The notes beneath the pieces were generated by a model. The model was given only the letters and a program-made list of their open reading frames with translations, made no database searches and had not been told where the DNA came from. Position numbers and translations under genes: made by a program. Positions 25,694-33,223 of a stretch of DNA of 47,338 bases are shown here, piece by piece; positions within the stretch are counted from its first letter, which is position 1; every line of letters starts with the position of its first letter. This stretch comes from JAPKEZ01 sp047638975 (GTDB lineage Bacteria; Planctomycetota; UBA1135), in NCBI GenBank assembly GCA_047638975.1, contig JBLINB010000009.1:1-47338 (forward strand). The letters are read 5' to 3'.

Positions 25694-26337
25694 GTTTCCA
25701 TCGATTGCCAAAAGCCAGCGTGCTTGAAGGCCATTAACTCAGAGGCAGTCGCTAGTTTTTCTAGCGGCTGCCTTTCTAGTATTAATGCCGCGTCGTCGTT
25801 CAAATATTCAAACACCGCCTTATTCATTACAAAAAAACCAGCGTTGATCCATTGGTCCTGCTGCACGTCTTTCTCGCGAAAAGCACGAACGCAATCGGTA
25901 TCACCTAAATCAAGCAAACCATAATCCGAACGTGGATGGACTGTAGTCAGTGTCGCAATTTTGCCATGCCCATTATGAAACTCAAGCAACTTGTTAAGAT
26001 CTACATCCGACAACGCGTCGCCGTAACATAGAAAAAACGGATCTCCCAGCAGCTCGCGTACCTGCCACAAACGCCCGCCGGTCATGGTCTCTTCGCCGGT
26101 GTCAACCAACTCGATGCTCCAGTCGCTAGGGATATCAGCATGATCAAAGTAATTTCTTATGTCACTGCCTCTATGCCCCAGACACAAGACGAATGACTTG
26201 TGATTATATGCAGAAAAATGGTCCATCAAACGATGCACTAGAGGACGTCCTGATATATCTAGCAAAGGTTTAGGCGCATCGGCAACAGTGCCGCGAATTC
26301 GCGTGCCTTTACCTCCACACAAGATTACTGTTTTCAT
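25645..26337 (-). CDS. rfbF: Glucose-1-phosphate cytidylyltransferase-like nucleotidyltransferase
   Basis: 230 residues. The nucleotidyltransferase signature is MKTVILCGGKGTRIRG with PKPLLDISGRP. More specific RfbF features are VDTGEETMTGGRL, FFLCYGDALSDVDL (metal-binding Asp), NAGFFVMN and LMAFKHAGFWQSMETYRDW. It should make CDP-glucose for dideoxy- or deoxysugars of the LPS or another surface glycan. The enzyme is about 25 residues shorter than typical RfbF, mainly in the region after the first third. A guanylyltransferase of the heptose pathway (HddC type) is the alternative because hldD is next to it, but the motifs fit RfbF better. A TATACT box ends 7 nt before the ATG. Confidence 0.8.
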   Translation of the reverse strand: MKTVILCGGKGTRIRGTVADAPKPLLDISGRPLVHRLMDHFSAYNHKSFVLCLGHRGSDIRNYFDHADIPSDWSIELVDTGEETMTGGRLWQVRELLGDPFFLCYGDALSDVDLNKLLEFHNGHGKIATLTTVHPRSDYGLLDLGDTDCVRAFREKDVQQDQWINAGFFVMNKAVFEYLNDDAALILERQPLEKLATASELMAFKHAGFWQSMETYRDWLDLSDRFKANS

Positions 26338-26556
26338 CTATTCTAGTATATAAAGTTGTTTACTATAAATAACGATAATTAATTTGTCCGTAAACCAAAT
26401 GCCCTGCCCTGTAATCTCAGCCAGAGATCTGGCCCCGCCACAGCGCGGAGCCAATTTACCGCCGAACTGGACTGGGTTGACGCTATCGATGCGCGACATT
26501 AGTTTATGGCCTGAGTGGTAATGGGTGGCTACCCTACTATAGATAACAATCGTCAC
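26338..26556 (-). CDS. Doubtful small ORF between hldD and rfbF
   Basis: A 72-codon frame opens with GTG inside the hldD end (20-bp overlap) and stops directly at the rfbF start (TAGATG), the spacing of a real operon gene. Its internal ATG would give about 53 residues (MSRIDSVNPVQFGGKLAP...). No family is recognised and it has no signal or membrane segment. Its codon choice (AGA, GGG, ATA) differs from the neighbours, and IVIYS occurs at both ends because the DNA is flanked by a direct repeat. It may equally be non-coding. Confidence 0.25.
   Translation of the reverse strand: MTIVIYSRVATHYHSGHKLMSRIDSVNPVQFGGKLAPRCGGARSLAEITGQGIWFTDKLIIVIYSKQLYILE
26361..26376 (+). repeat. Imperfect 16-bp direct repeat, left copy
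   Basis: TACTATAAATAACGAT matches the right copy at 26535-26550 at 14 of 16 positions. The pair brackets 158 bp of DNA between hldD and rfbF. Confidence 0.55.
26535..26550 (+). repeat. Imperfect 16-bp direct repeat, right copy
   Basis: TACTATAGATAACAAT, partner of 26361-26376. It includes the hldD stop codon (minus-strand TAG), so the repeat straddles the hldD end. Confidence 0.55.
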
Positions 26557-27520
26557 GCTCTAAATAATTGAGCACATAATCTTTGACGCCATCTTCTAAC
26601 GAGGTAGCCTTAGGCGTGTATCCGGCTTGCTGCAGCTTGCTCATGTCAGCCTCAGTAAAGTACTGGTACTTGTCGCGGATCTCGATAGGTGTATCGACAA
26701 ATTTGATATTCGGGGTTTTATCTAAGGCCAAATAAACTGCGTTTGCCAAATCTAAAAAGCTACGTGCCTTGCCAGTGCCAGCGTTATATAAACCTTGTAC
26801 ATTTTCATTATCGAAAAACCATAACATCATCGCAACAATATCACCCACATATACAAAGTCGCGTAACTGGCCGCCGTCTGTGTATTCAGGGTTATGCGAT
26901 TTGAATAAAGTGGCGTCTTGCCCAGAACTTATTTTGCCATGCAGCTGATGCACCACGCTACGCATATTATCTTTGTGATATTCATTCGGACCATATACAT
27001 TGAAAAACTTAAGTCCGACACATTGCGGCGGTAGAGAACCTCCGCTACGCAACACGCGTGCGATGCGGCGATCGACAACGTGCTTGCTCCAGCCATAAGC
27101 ATTGAGTGGCGCTAGCTTAGCTAAGGCATCAATCGCATCATCGTCGCAAAAGCCATTACTGCCATCGCCGTAAGTAGCCGCTGAAGAGGCGTAAAGAAAT
27201 CTAACTTTGTTTAGCCCACACCATCTAAATAAATCGAGCGTTAAGCGCACATTGTTTTCAACAATGACATCGACATCTGTTTCGGTTGTCGCCGAAATAG
27301 CTCCCATATGAAAGATAGCTTGCACGCCATCTTCGCGTCCTCGTAAAAAGTCGAACAAGTCTTCGGGGCGCACCACATCGTAGAGCTCGCGCTTGGCAAT
27401 GTTGCGCCACTTATCGGCGTCGCCTAGCCAATCGACCACTACTAGCTCTTCGCCACGCTGCTCTAGAGCTGCGAGCAAGTTACTGCCGATGAATCCGGCA
27501 CCGCCTGTGACAATAATCAT
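26537..27520 (-). CDS. hldD: ADP-L-glycero-D-manno-heptose 6-epimerase
   Basis: 327 residues. MIIVTGGAGFIGSNLLAALEQRG is the NADP-binding start. HMGAISATTETD with VVDWLGDADKWRNI is diagnostic of HldD/RfaD, and FLYASSAATYGDG plus NAYGWSKH supply the Ser and Tyr-Lys of the active site. LKFFNVYGPNEYHK contacts the sugar. It makes the heptose donor for the LPS inner core, so the cell has a heptose-containing LPS or similar glycan. The upstream region is shared with the divergent SUI1 gene (54 bp between starts). A TAGAAT box at 27527-27532 (minus strand) lies 6 nt before the ATG. Confidence 0.93.
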   Translation of the reverse strand: MIIVTGGAGFIGSNLLAALEQRGEELVVVDWLGDADKWRNIAKRELYDVVRPEDLFDFLRGREDGVQAIFHMGAISATTETDVDVIVENNVRLTLDLFRWCGLNKVRFLYASSAATYGDGSNGFCDDDAIDALAKLAPLNAYGWSKHVVDRRIARVLRSGGSLPPQCVGLKFFNVYGPNEYHKDNMRSVVHQLHGKISSGQDATLFKSHNPEYTDGGQLRDFVYVGDIVAMMLWFFDNENVQGLYNAGTGKARSFLDLANAVYLALDKTPNIKFVDTPIEIRDKYQYFTEADMSKLQQAGYTPKATSLEDGVKDYVLNYLERDDCYL

Positions 27521-27526
27521 GTGTGT

Positions 27527-27565
27527 ATTCTAATACTGCGCACAATGGCGCGCAGGCAGTACAAT
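27527..27565. promoter_or_regulatory. Divergent promoter pair hldD / SUI1 gene
   Basis: Two -10-like boxes face outward in the 54-bp gap: minus-strand TAGAAT (27527-27532), 6 nt from the hldD ATG, and plus-strand TACAAT (27560-27565), 9 nt from the SUI1-gene ATG. No clear -35 boxes or Shine-Dalgarno sites are seen. The geometry leaves room for only a few or no leader bases on either mRNA. Confidence 0.4.
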
Positions 27566-27574
27566 ATGCCACCT

Positions 27575-27910
27575 ATGAGTTCTGATAATCCATTTAGAGA
27601 CTTGTTCTCCAAGGCCGGCATTGAAGGCACGACAGACGACCCCGATTCGCTTCCCGATCTCGATAAAGACGGTAACGAGATCAAAGAAGTTGTGTTGGCA
27701 TACGAGCGGCGCAGCGGCGACAAGGTCATCACTACTGTGCGTGACATCCCCGAGCAAAAGACTGCCGAGACATTAAAGTTTATCAAAAAGACTTTAGGCA
27801 CCGGCGGCAGTATCGATGACGGGGTCTTAATTATTCAAGGCGACCGACGCGCGCAGCTCACTCGATTTTTCGAGAAGCAAGGCGTCCGCGTACGTGGCGA
27901 GCGCGAATAG
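27575..27910 (+). CDS. yciH: SUI1/eIF1-family translation factor (YciH-like)
   Basis: 111 residues from ATG 27575. An acidic N terminus is followed by the SUI1 fold: VLAYERRSGDKVITTVRDIP, LKFIKKTLGTGGSIDDGVLIIQGDRR and LTRFFEKQGVR, which contains the family's GTGGS loop and the terminal QGDRR...L segment. eIF1 homologues in bacteria are thought to influence start-site fidelity, with little known physiology. An earlier start would add 18 residues that run through the promoter box, so I reject it. plsC begins at the next base after its TAG. Confidence 0.88.
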   Translation: MSSDNPFRDLFSKAGIEGTTDDPDSLPDLDKDGNEIKEVVLAYERRSGDKVITTVRDIPEQKTAETLKFIKKTLGTGGSIDDGVLIIQGDRRAQLTRFFEKQGVRVRGERE

Positions 27911-28759
27911 ATGACGAACCAGCTGCCACCACGTCAAGAGACTTGGCAAGCCCCCAAACCAGGCGGTGTGTGGCGCGCGCGTTTCTTTTTTATCTTTTCC
28001 TTCCTATGGTGCTTCCTGTATCTTACTTTCTTAGCTTTAGTACTTAGCATCTTCCCTAAAAAATCACGCAAATGGCGCACGCCGCTGATTCGCGGTTGGG
28101 GAAAGAGTATGTTGAGAATGTTTGGCGTAAAGCTAGAAGTGCATGGCCAACAGTATCGCGACCAACCCAGGGCCAAAATATTATTGGCCAACCACGTCAG
28201 CTTAGTCGATCTCTTTATTTACTCCGCAGAATGGGCCGACCCTGGCTCAGTGATGTATAAGCAAGAGTTCTCTAAAATTCCATTATTTGGTTTTTTGATG
28301 CCACGCCTCGGTTTTATTGCCGTTGATCGCGCAGATCGGGCGAAGGCTCACGAGTCGATGGCGGCGGCGGCATCGCGCATCAACGACGATGGCGTCTCCA
28401 TTTGGATGGCGCCTGAAGGCACCCGTTCGCGAGGTAAAGGCTTGGGCAAATTCAAACTTGGCGCCTTCCATATTGCACTTGCAACTAAAGCGCCGATTGT
28501 GCCAAGCGTAATGCGCGGGCTCGAAACGATCAATCCGGGTGGTGGTATGACACTCTTAAGTGGCACGGTGCGCATCGATTATTTACCGCCTATCGACACT
28601 AGTGAATGGCAGCAATCAGACATGCGCCGCAAGTCACGCGAAGTACGCAATTTGTTTTTACGCTACTTGCCTCCGGCGCCGGGCACTAAAGATTATGATC
28701 CGGCATTAGAAACAGACGCGCCCGAAGTGGCTAGCGAAACTACGACTGCCACAGACTAG
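27911..28759 (+). CDS. plsC: Lysophospholipid (1-acylglycerol-3-phosphate) acyltransferase
   Basis: 282 residues. A hydrophobic segment at about 24-47 anchors the protein. The PlsC motifs follow: NHVSLVD with His95 and Asp100 (HX4D), GFIAVDR, and APEGTRSRGKGLGKFKLGAFHIAL, then VPSVMRG. It transfers an acyl chain to lysophosphatidic acid at the inner membrane. ATG 27911 follows directly on the SUI1-gene stop, so the two are probably one unit. The acidic C-terminal tail (from about 255) is extra. The last 20 bp overlap the SDR gene on the other strand. Confidence 0.9.
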   Translation: MTNQLPPRQETWQAPKPGGVWRARFFFIFSFLWCFLYLTFLALVLSIFPKKSRKWRTPLIRGWGKSMLRMFGVKLEVHGQQYRDQPRAKILLANHVSLVDLFIYSAEWADPGSVMYKQEFSKIPLFGFLMPRLGFIAVDRADRAKAHESMAAAASRINDDGVSIWMAPEGTRSRGKGLGKFKLGAFHIALATKAPIVPSVMRGLETINPGGGMTLLSGTVRIDYLPPIDTSEWQQSDMRRKSREVRNLFLRYLPPAPGTKDYDPALETDAPEVASETTTATD

Positions 28760-29585
28760 CGTCGACCCCGCCGTCGCCAATAATTCGGATAGGCTTGCCA
28801 CCGGCGACGCAATTGTATGGTTCGAAATCATCGACGCCCATTAGCTTGAGTACGTCTTCGTCAACCAAACACTTTCCGTTTACTTGCTTGGCGTCGGCAG
28901 CCAAAATTGCGCCAACGGCATCTGCCAAGATATCGGCCTTACGCCATTGCGCTGGACCACCGAGCTGGTGGTTGATCGTAGCCTGCGATTCAATAGCGGT
29001 CGCCGGCCATAGCGCACATGATTTAATTTCAGTGTCGCGCACTTCGGCGCCCATCCCCATGGCTAATAGGCTCATGCCAAATTTTGACATGCAGTAACCC
29101 GTTTTGCCAGGCAGCATGCGTAAGTCAATCGGCGGAGACATCTGGATTAAAGTACCACTACCGCGTTCGAGCATGTGAGGTAAGGCATAATGCGAAGCGA
29201 TAAAGGCGGCGCGCGCATTGACGTCCATCATTAAGTCGTAACGCTTGGGCGGAGTTTCTACAACTGACCGCCAATGCAAAGCACCTGCATTATTCAATAA
29301 AATATCAATTCTTCCAAAGCGCTCGAGCGCGGCGTCGATCATGTTTTTTATTTGATCGGCATCGCGCACATCTGTTTTTACGGCTAATGCTTGGCGCCCG
29401 AGCGCCTCGACTTCGGCAACGGTTTCATGGATAGACCCAGGTAAGCTTTCGCGCGAGCGTTCGCTCTTGGCCGCGACAACGATGTCTGCCCCGGCACGCG
29501 CTAAACGCAAAGCAATATTTTTACCGATGCCGCGGCTGGCTCCGGTGATGACAGCTACCTGCCCAGATAAATTAGGAAATTCCAT
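28740..29585 (-). CDS. Short-chain dehydrogenase, HSDL2-like
   Basis: 281 residues. VITGASRGIGKNIALRLARAGADIVVAAKS is the cofactor motif; the alanine-lysine after the second strand suits NADP. LLNNAGALHW, the serine in IQMSPP, and YCMSK (Tyr-x3-Lys) complete the active site. The sequence resembles the HSDL2/citronellal-dehydrogenase branch of SDRs, linked to fatty-acid or isoprenoid metabolism. It begins 3 bp after the fadD stop, so it is co-transcribed with fadD, which supports an acyl-chain substrate. Confidence 0.86.
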   Translation of the reverse strand: MEFPNLSGQVAVITGASRGIGKNIALRLARAGADIVVAAKSERSRESLPGSIHETVAEVEALGRQALAVKTDVRDADQIKNMIDAALERFGRIDILLNNAGALHWRSVVETPPKRYDLMMDVNARAAFIASHYALPHMLERGSGTLIQMSPPIDLRMLPGKTGYCMSKFGMSLLAMGMGAEVRDTEIKSCALWPATAIESQATINHQLGGPAQWRKADILADAVGAILAADAKQVNGKCLVDEDVLKLMGVDDFEPYNCVAGGKPIRIIGDGGVDASLWQS

Positions 29586-29588
29586 CTT

Positions 29589-31277
29589 TTAATGCTCCAT
29601 CTTGGAGACCTCTTCATCACGAAGAGTGCGGCGCAACAGTTTCATCATCGCCGATTTCGGCAATTCATCGCGGAACTCCCAGTGCTCAGGTACTTTATAT
29701 GCTGCCAATTGAGCCCTGCAATATTCGGCTAATTCATCGGTAGTTGCCGACATGCCTGGATTAAGAGTTATGAAAGCCTTAACAGTTTCACCACGCTTTT
29801 CGTCTGGGATACCAATGGTGCACGACTCGAACACCGCCTCGTGACCTGTAATGACGCGATCAATTTCGTCTGGATAAACGTTGTATCCAGATGCGATGAT
29901 CATATCTTTCTTGCGCCCTACAATTTTGAAATATCCGTCTTCATCTACCGTCGCTAGATCGCCCGTGTAAAGCCAGCCGTTTCTTAACGCGTTAGCCGTC
30001 TCGTCAGGGTTGTTCAAATAACCCTGCATCACTTGTGGACCTTTTATGATTAACTCACCAGCTTCGCCACAAGCCATTTCTTTGAGGCCTTCTTCTGGAT
30101 CGACAATGCGTACATCTGTATTAGACACTGGTAAGCCAATGTGTCCAATTTTGCGAACACCTTGCAGTGGGTTTGCTGTCGCTACCGGTGAGGTCTCCGT
30201 TAAGCCAAAGCCCTCGACGATAATCGCGCCCGTTAGTTTTTCAAAACGCTGCTGCACATCTTCTGGCAGTGGCGCCGAGCCAGAGAAACAATATTTGACC
30301 GCTGACAAATCTACTTTTTCGATGCCTGCGTAATTATTAATCGCATTAAACAGTGCTGGCAATGCTGGGAATAATGTGACCTTATGCTTGACTAAATTTT
30401 TAATCATGCCAGGTATGTCGCGCGGATTGGGTTGTAGCACAATTTTTCCACCTACCGACATTGGCCATGCCATGCAAACCGACAAACCAAAAATATGGAA
30501 AAACGGCAAGGCCGCCAAAAGCACTTCTTTGCCCTCTTCGACATCTGTGAACCATGTTCTTACCTGTTGCACATTACAACTGATATTGCGATGCGTCAAA
30601 ATAGCACCCTTTGACAAACCCGTTGTGCCACCGGTGTATTGGATCACAGAGATGTCGTCCATGCTTATGTCTACGCGCGGCGGCGTTGCTCCAGAAGCGT
30701 TTACTAAATCACGGAACTTATGGACGTTAGTCTCGGTAGCCACCTTTGCAAACATCGGTGGATCTTGCTTCTTGAGCTTAAGCGGCGCCAACACATTCAA
30801 CGGGAACTTCAGGTACTCAGGGATCGATGCAATGATGTAATGGCGCACTGGCAACTTGTCGCGCATCGCTTTTATCTTTTGCTCCCAGATGAAATCGCAA
30901 GTGATTGCTACTTCGACTTGTGCGTCATTCCATTGGTGTTCGATTTCGCGTGGCATGTATAGCGGATTTGTCATAACCGCATGCGCGCCCAAACGTTGAA
31001 TCGACATAAACGCAATTAGGGTTTGCGGTATATTCGGTGCCTGCACCGCCACTCGCGTGCCCTTAACCACCCCAAGGTTAGATAGTGCTGTAGCAAAACG
31101 ATCGACCTCTTCTGTGAGCTGCGCGTAAGTAAATTTACAATTCATAAACGCCAACGCTTCGTGGTCGGCGAAATCATGATTGGCAATTTTCAAGTATTCG
31201 CCTACAGTGATATCCTCAAAATCTATTGCGGCCGGAACGCCATTATCATAGGATTTGTACCATGCGTTAGTTGTCAT
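29589..31277 (-). CDS. fadD: Long-chain fatty acid-CoA ligase
   Basis: 562 residues, the FadD size. The AMP-binding P-loop YTGGTTGLSKGAILTHRN is followed by VEGFGLTETSP, GWLYTGDLATVDEDGYFKIVGRKKDMI and the C-terminal domain with PKSAMMKLLRR (the lysine region of the adenylation step). It activates free fatty acids to acyl-CoA for FadE/FadI/FadJ or PlsC. The ATG at 31277 has a good promoter immediately upstream. Confidence 0.92.
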   Translation of the reverse strand: MTTNAWYKSYDNGVPAAIDFEDITVGEYLKIANHDFADHEALAFMNCKFTYAQLTEEVDRFATALSNLGVVKGTRVAVQAPNIPQTLIAFMSIQRLGAHAVMTNPLYMPREIEHQWNDAQVEVAITCDFIWEQKIKAMRDKLPVRHYIIASIPEYLKFPLNVLAPLKLKKQDPPMFAKVATETNVHKFRDLVNASGATPPRVDISMDDISVIQYTGGTTGLSKGAILTHRNISCNVQQVRTWFTDVEEGKEVLLAALPFFHIFGLSVCMAWPMSVGGKIVLQPNPRDIPGMIKNLVKHKVTLFPALPALFNAINNYAGIEKVDLSAVKYCFSGSAPLPEDVQQRFEKLTGAIIVEGFGLTETSPVATANPLQGVRKIGHIGLPVSNTDVRIVDPEEGLKEMACGEAGELIIKGPQVMQGYLNNPDETANALRNGWLYTGDLATVDEDGYFKIVGRKKDMIIASGYNVYPDEIDRVITGHEAVFESCTIGIPDEKRGETVKAFITLNPGMSATTDELAEYCRAQLAAYKVPEHWEFRDELPKSAMMKLLRRTLRDEEVSKMEH

Positions 31278-31283
31278 ATATTA

Positions 31284-31313
31284 AGCATATCCACGCGCTA
31301 CTGGTAATGGCAA
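31284..31313 (-). promoter_or_regulatory. fadD promoter, probably leaderless
   Basis: On the minus strand TTGCCA (31308-31313), an 18-bp spacer and TATGCT (31284-31289) lie 6 nt before the fadD ATG. This is the best -35/-10 pair seen among the leaderless candidates. Only 38 bp separate fadD from the stop of the preceding protease gene on the same strand. Confidence 0.5.
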
Positions 31314-31315
31314 GG

Positions 31316-33208
31316 CTATTGCACTACACCAGCGTCAATATTCGAAATCTGCTCGTACTGCAAAGCTTGCAGCCAATAGCTACGGCCACTAGAACTTGCC
31401 GGCGCAAAGATCGACCAACTTTTATTGCCGAGACCATCGCTAAGACCTGGTGCGCCAAGAAGCGCAGGGGCATTTAAACCCAAAGTTACGTCAAGCTGTG
31501 GCACATGCCGTGAACCGAGTCCTAGAAACGAGTATGCCATGTACGTTTGCTCTAGCGGAAGGCCTCCGCTTACTTCAATCGTAGAAACTTGGCCAGCGCT
31601 GAATGATGTTGGGGCAATATTTAAACTAACCGGCGTACCATCACGGTGACCGTAAATTTTTACTTGCCAGTTTTCCCATGAGCCAGCAATGTATTGGTCT
31701 AAATCTGCGATACGCAATTTCCAAGAACCCAGCGAGCTTTCATCAAGGTGCCGCACACTAGTGAAGGTGTAGGAGTCAATGTCATCTGAACTGTCTACAC
31801 GCTGCTGCATCAATCGTGAACCCGTACCAGATGGAGCCACTAGCTCAATTTCGAGGTCGCCAACATAATTGTGCGTAGCGCGCACCGTCACCTCGACATG
31901 TTGAATCGTAATATCTTCAGCAATGCTCAGGTATTCTGTAATACCCACAGCATTGTTATCTGGGATTACACGATTAACGCTCATTACCCCAGTATCTATA
32001 ACGTATTCAGCTATTGGCGAAACATAAGTAATCGCTTCAGTCACAGCCGCGCCCACATCTAGCGCGCCAAAACCATAGGAATAGTGGATGTTATGCCCCG
32101 CCGCATTTTGTTGCCACTCGCTATTGTTAACGTCGCATTTACGAGCAGTGCGTGCCATAATGGCTTGCACATCGCGCCAGTCTAAATCAGGATTTGCCTC
32201 TAGCATTAATGCTGCTGCCCCTGCCACCATCGCGCACGATGCAGAAGTTCCGCCGTAATTAAAATCGTAGCCGTTGCTAGAGGTGGTGGTCACGATACCG
32301 CTTGAGCCGCCATCTGAAGGCGCGACAATTAGCAATGACGAGCCATCTTCGCTGTAATAAGAGCGCTGGTCATTATTAGTAATGGCACCGGCTGCAATGG
32401 TATATCGGCTTGCAGCATAAGCATCGTATTCGACGCGGTCTTGAGTACCGCCATTACCCGCTGCCCAGGCGAAGATGACTCCTTTACCTCCGCGACCATT
32501 ATCTACGGCATCGCGCAAGGCGTCCAACTCTAGAGTGCTCATCGCATGCAATCTGCCGTCGTCGATGGGACCCCAAGCATTGACTTTTACAGTGTGCGAT
32601 TGATTAGCCCACGAAAAGGTGTCGGCATTAACCAGTGCCGAGCCAAATAATTGCTCGGACCATTGCGCTTCATAAGCCACACCGGCGACGCCGAGGCCGT
32701 TGTCGCCGACTGCGGCCGCGATACCTGCAACACTAGTGCCGTGTGCACTAGAAATAAACGGCGTGCTTAAAGCGGCATTGTAGTTGCCATTTAAGTCAAC
32801 ATGACTTTGATCGCAACCATTATCAGCGATGCCAATTATTTGTCCGCTACCTAAGTAGCCTAATGTCCACGCCGGTGCAACGTTAATGTCGAAGCTGCTA
32901 GACCAGATGTTTAGCAAATGCCACTGCGAGTCAATATGAGTGTCATTGGTTATTGAACGCACGTTGAATACGCCGGCTGCACCATCCACACAATCATCTA
33001 TCGAACTTAGCGATAGTAACTCTGCTTGGAATGTGCTCTTGGCGATACCCGCAGGCACTGGCACGGCATACCAATCTGGTGGCAAGCTAAATGAAGGGTC
33101 GACTACAATCTCTACTGGCAACTGCCGTGAATGAACCACCACGACAGATTCATCAGAACCTATCGTATGCCCTGCTTGGGCACATAACGCTAATAAGACT
33201 GAAAACAT
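31316..33208 (-). CDS. Kexin-type subtilisin-like protease with P domain (first of two)
   Basis: 630 residues, secreted (MFSVLLALCAQA signal). The S8 catalytic domain has Asp129 (GIADNGCD), His156 (SAHGTSVAG), Asn252 (WAAGNGG) and Ser322 (YGGTSASCAM). AWGPIDDG (211-218) is the kexin/furin-branch hallmark rather than the subtilisin one. A proprotein-convertase P domain spans about 405-525 (NRVIPDNNAVGI...SLGSWKLRIADL...GSWENWQVKIYGH). A last region of about 100 residues with GLGSRHVPQLDVTLGLNAP ends DAGVVQ. The prodomain is short. It lies 15 bp downstream of its paralogue. Confidence 0.88.
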   Translation of the reverse strand: MFSVLLALCAQAGHTIGSDESVVVVHSRQLPVEIVVDPSFSLPPDWYAVPVPAGIAKSTFQAELLSLSSIDDCVDGAAGVFNVRSITNDTHIDSQWHLLNIWSSSFDINVAPAWTLGYLGSGQIIGIADNGCDQSHVDLNGNYNAALSTPFISSAHGTSVAGIAAAVGDNGLGVAGVAYEAQWSEQLFGSALVNADTFSWANQSHTVKVNAWGPIDDGRLHAMSTLELDALRDAVDNGRGGKGVIFAWAAGNGGTQDRVEYDAYAASRYTIAAGAITNNDQRSYYSEDGSSLLIVAPSDGGSSGIVTTTSSNGYDFNYGGTSASCAMVAGAAALMLEANPDLDWRDVQAIMARTARKCDVNNSEWQQNAAGHNIHYSYGFGALDVGAAVTEAITYVSPIAEYVIDTGVMSVNRVIPDNNAVGITEYLSIAEDITIQHVEVTVRATHNYVGDLEIELVAPSGTGSRLMQQRVDSSDDIDSYTFTSVRHLDESSLGSWKLRIADLDQYIAGSWENWQVKIYGHRDGTPVSLNIAPTSFSAGQVSTIEVSGGLPLEQTYMAYSFLGLGSRHVPQLDVTLGLNAPALLGAPGLSDGLGNKSWSIFAPASSSGRSYWLQALQYEQISNIDAGVVQ

Positions 33209-33223
33209 AGGGAATACTGGTGG

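Noticed and set aside
26391..26500. Possible thiamine-type riboswitch because of CTGAGA on the minus strand
   Set aside because: The other conserved parts of the TPP aptamer are absent and neighbours have no thiamine role.
30376..30840. 154-codon frame antisense to fadD
   Set aside because: The fadD reading is supported by all AMP-ligase motifs; this frame has none.
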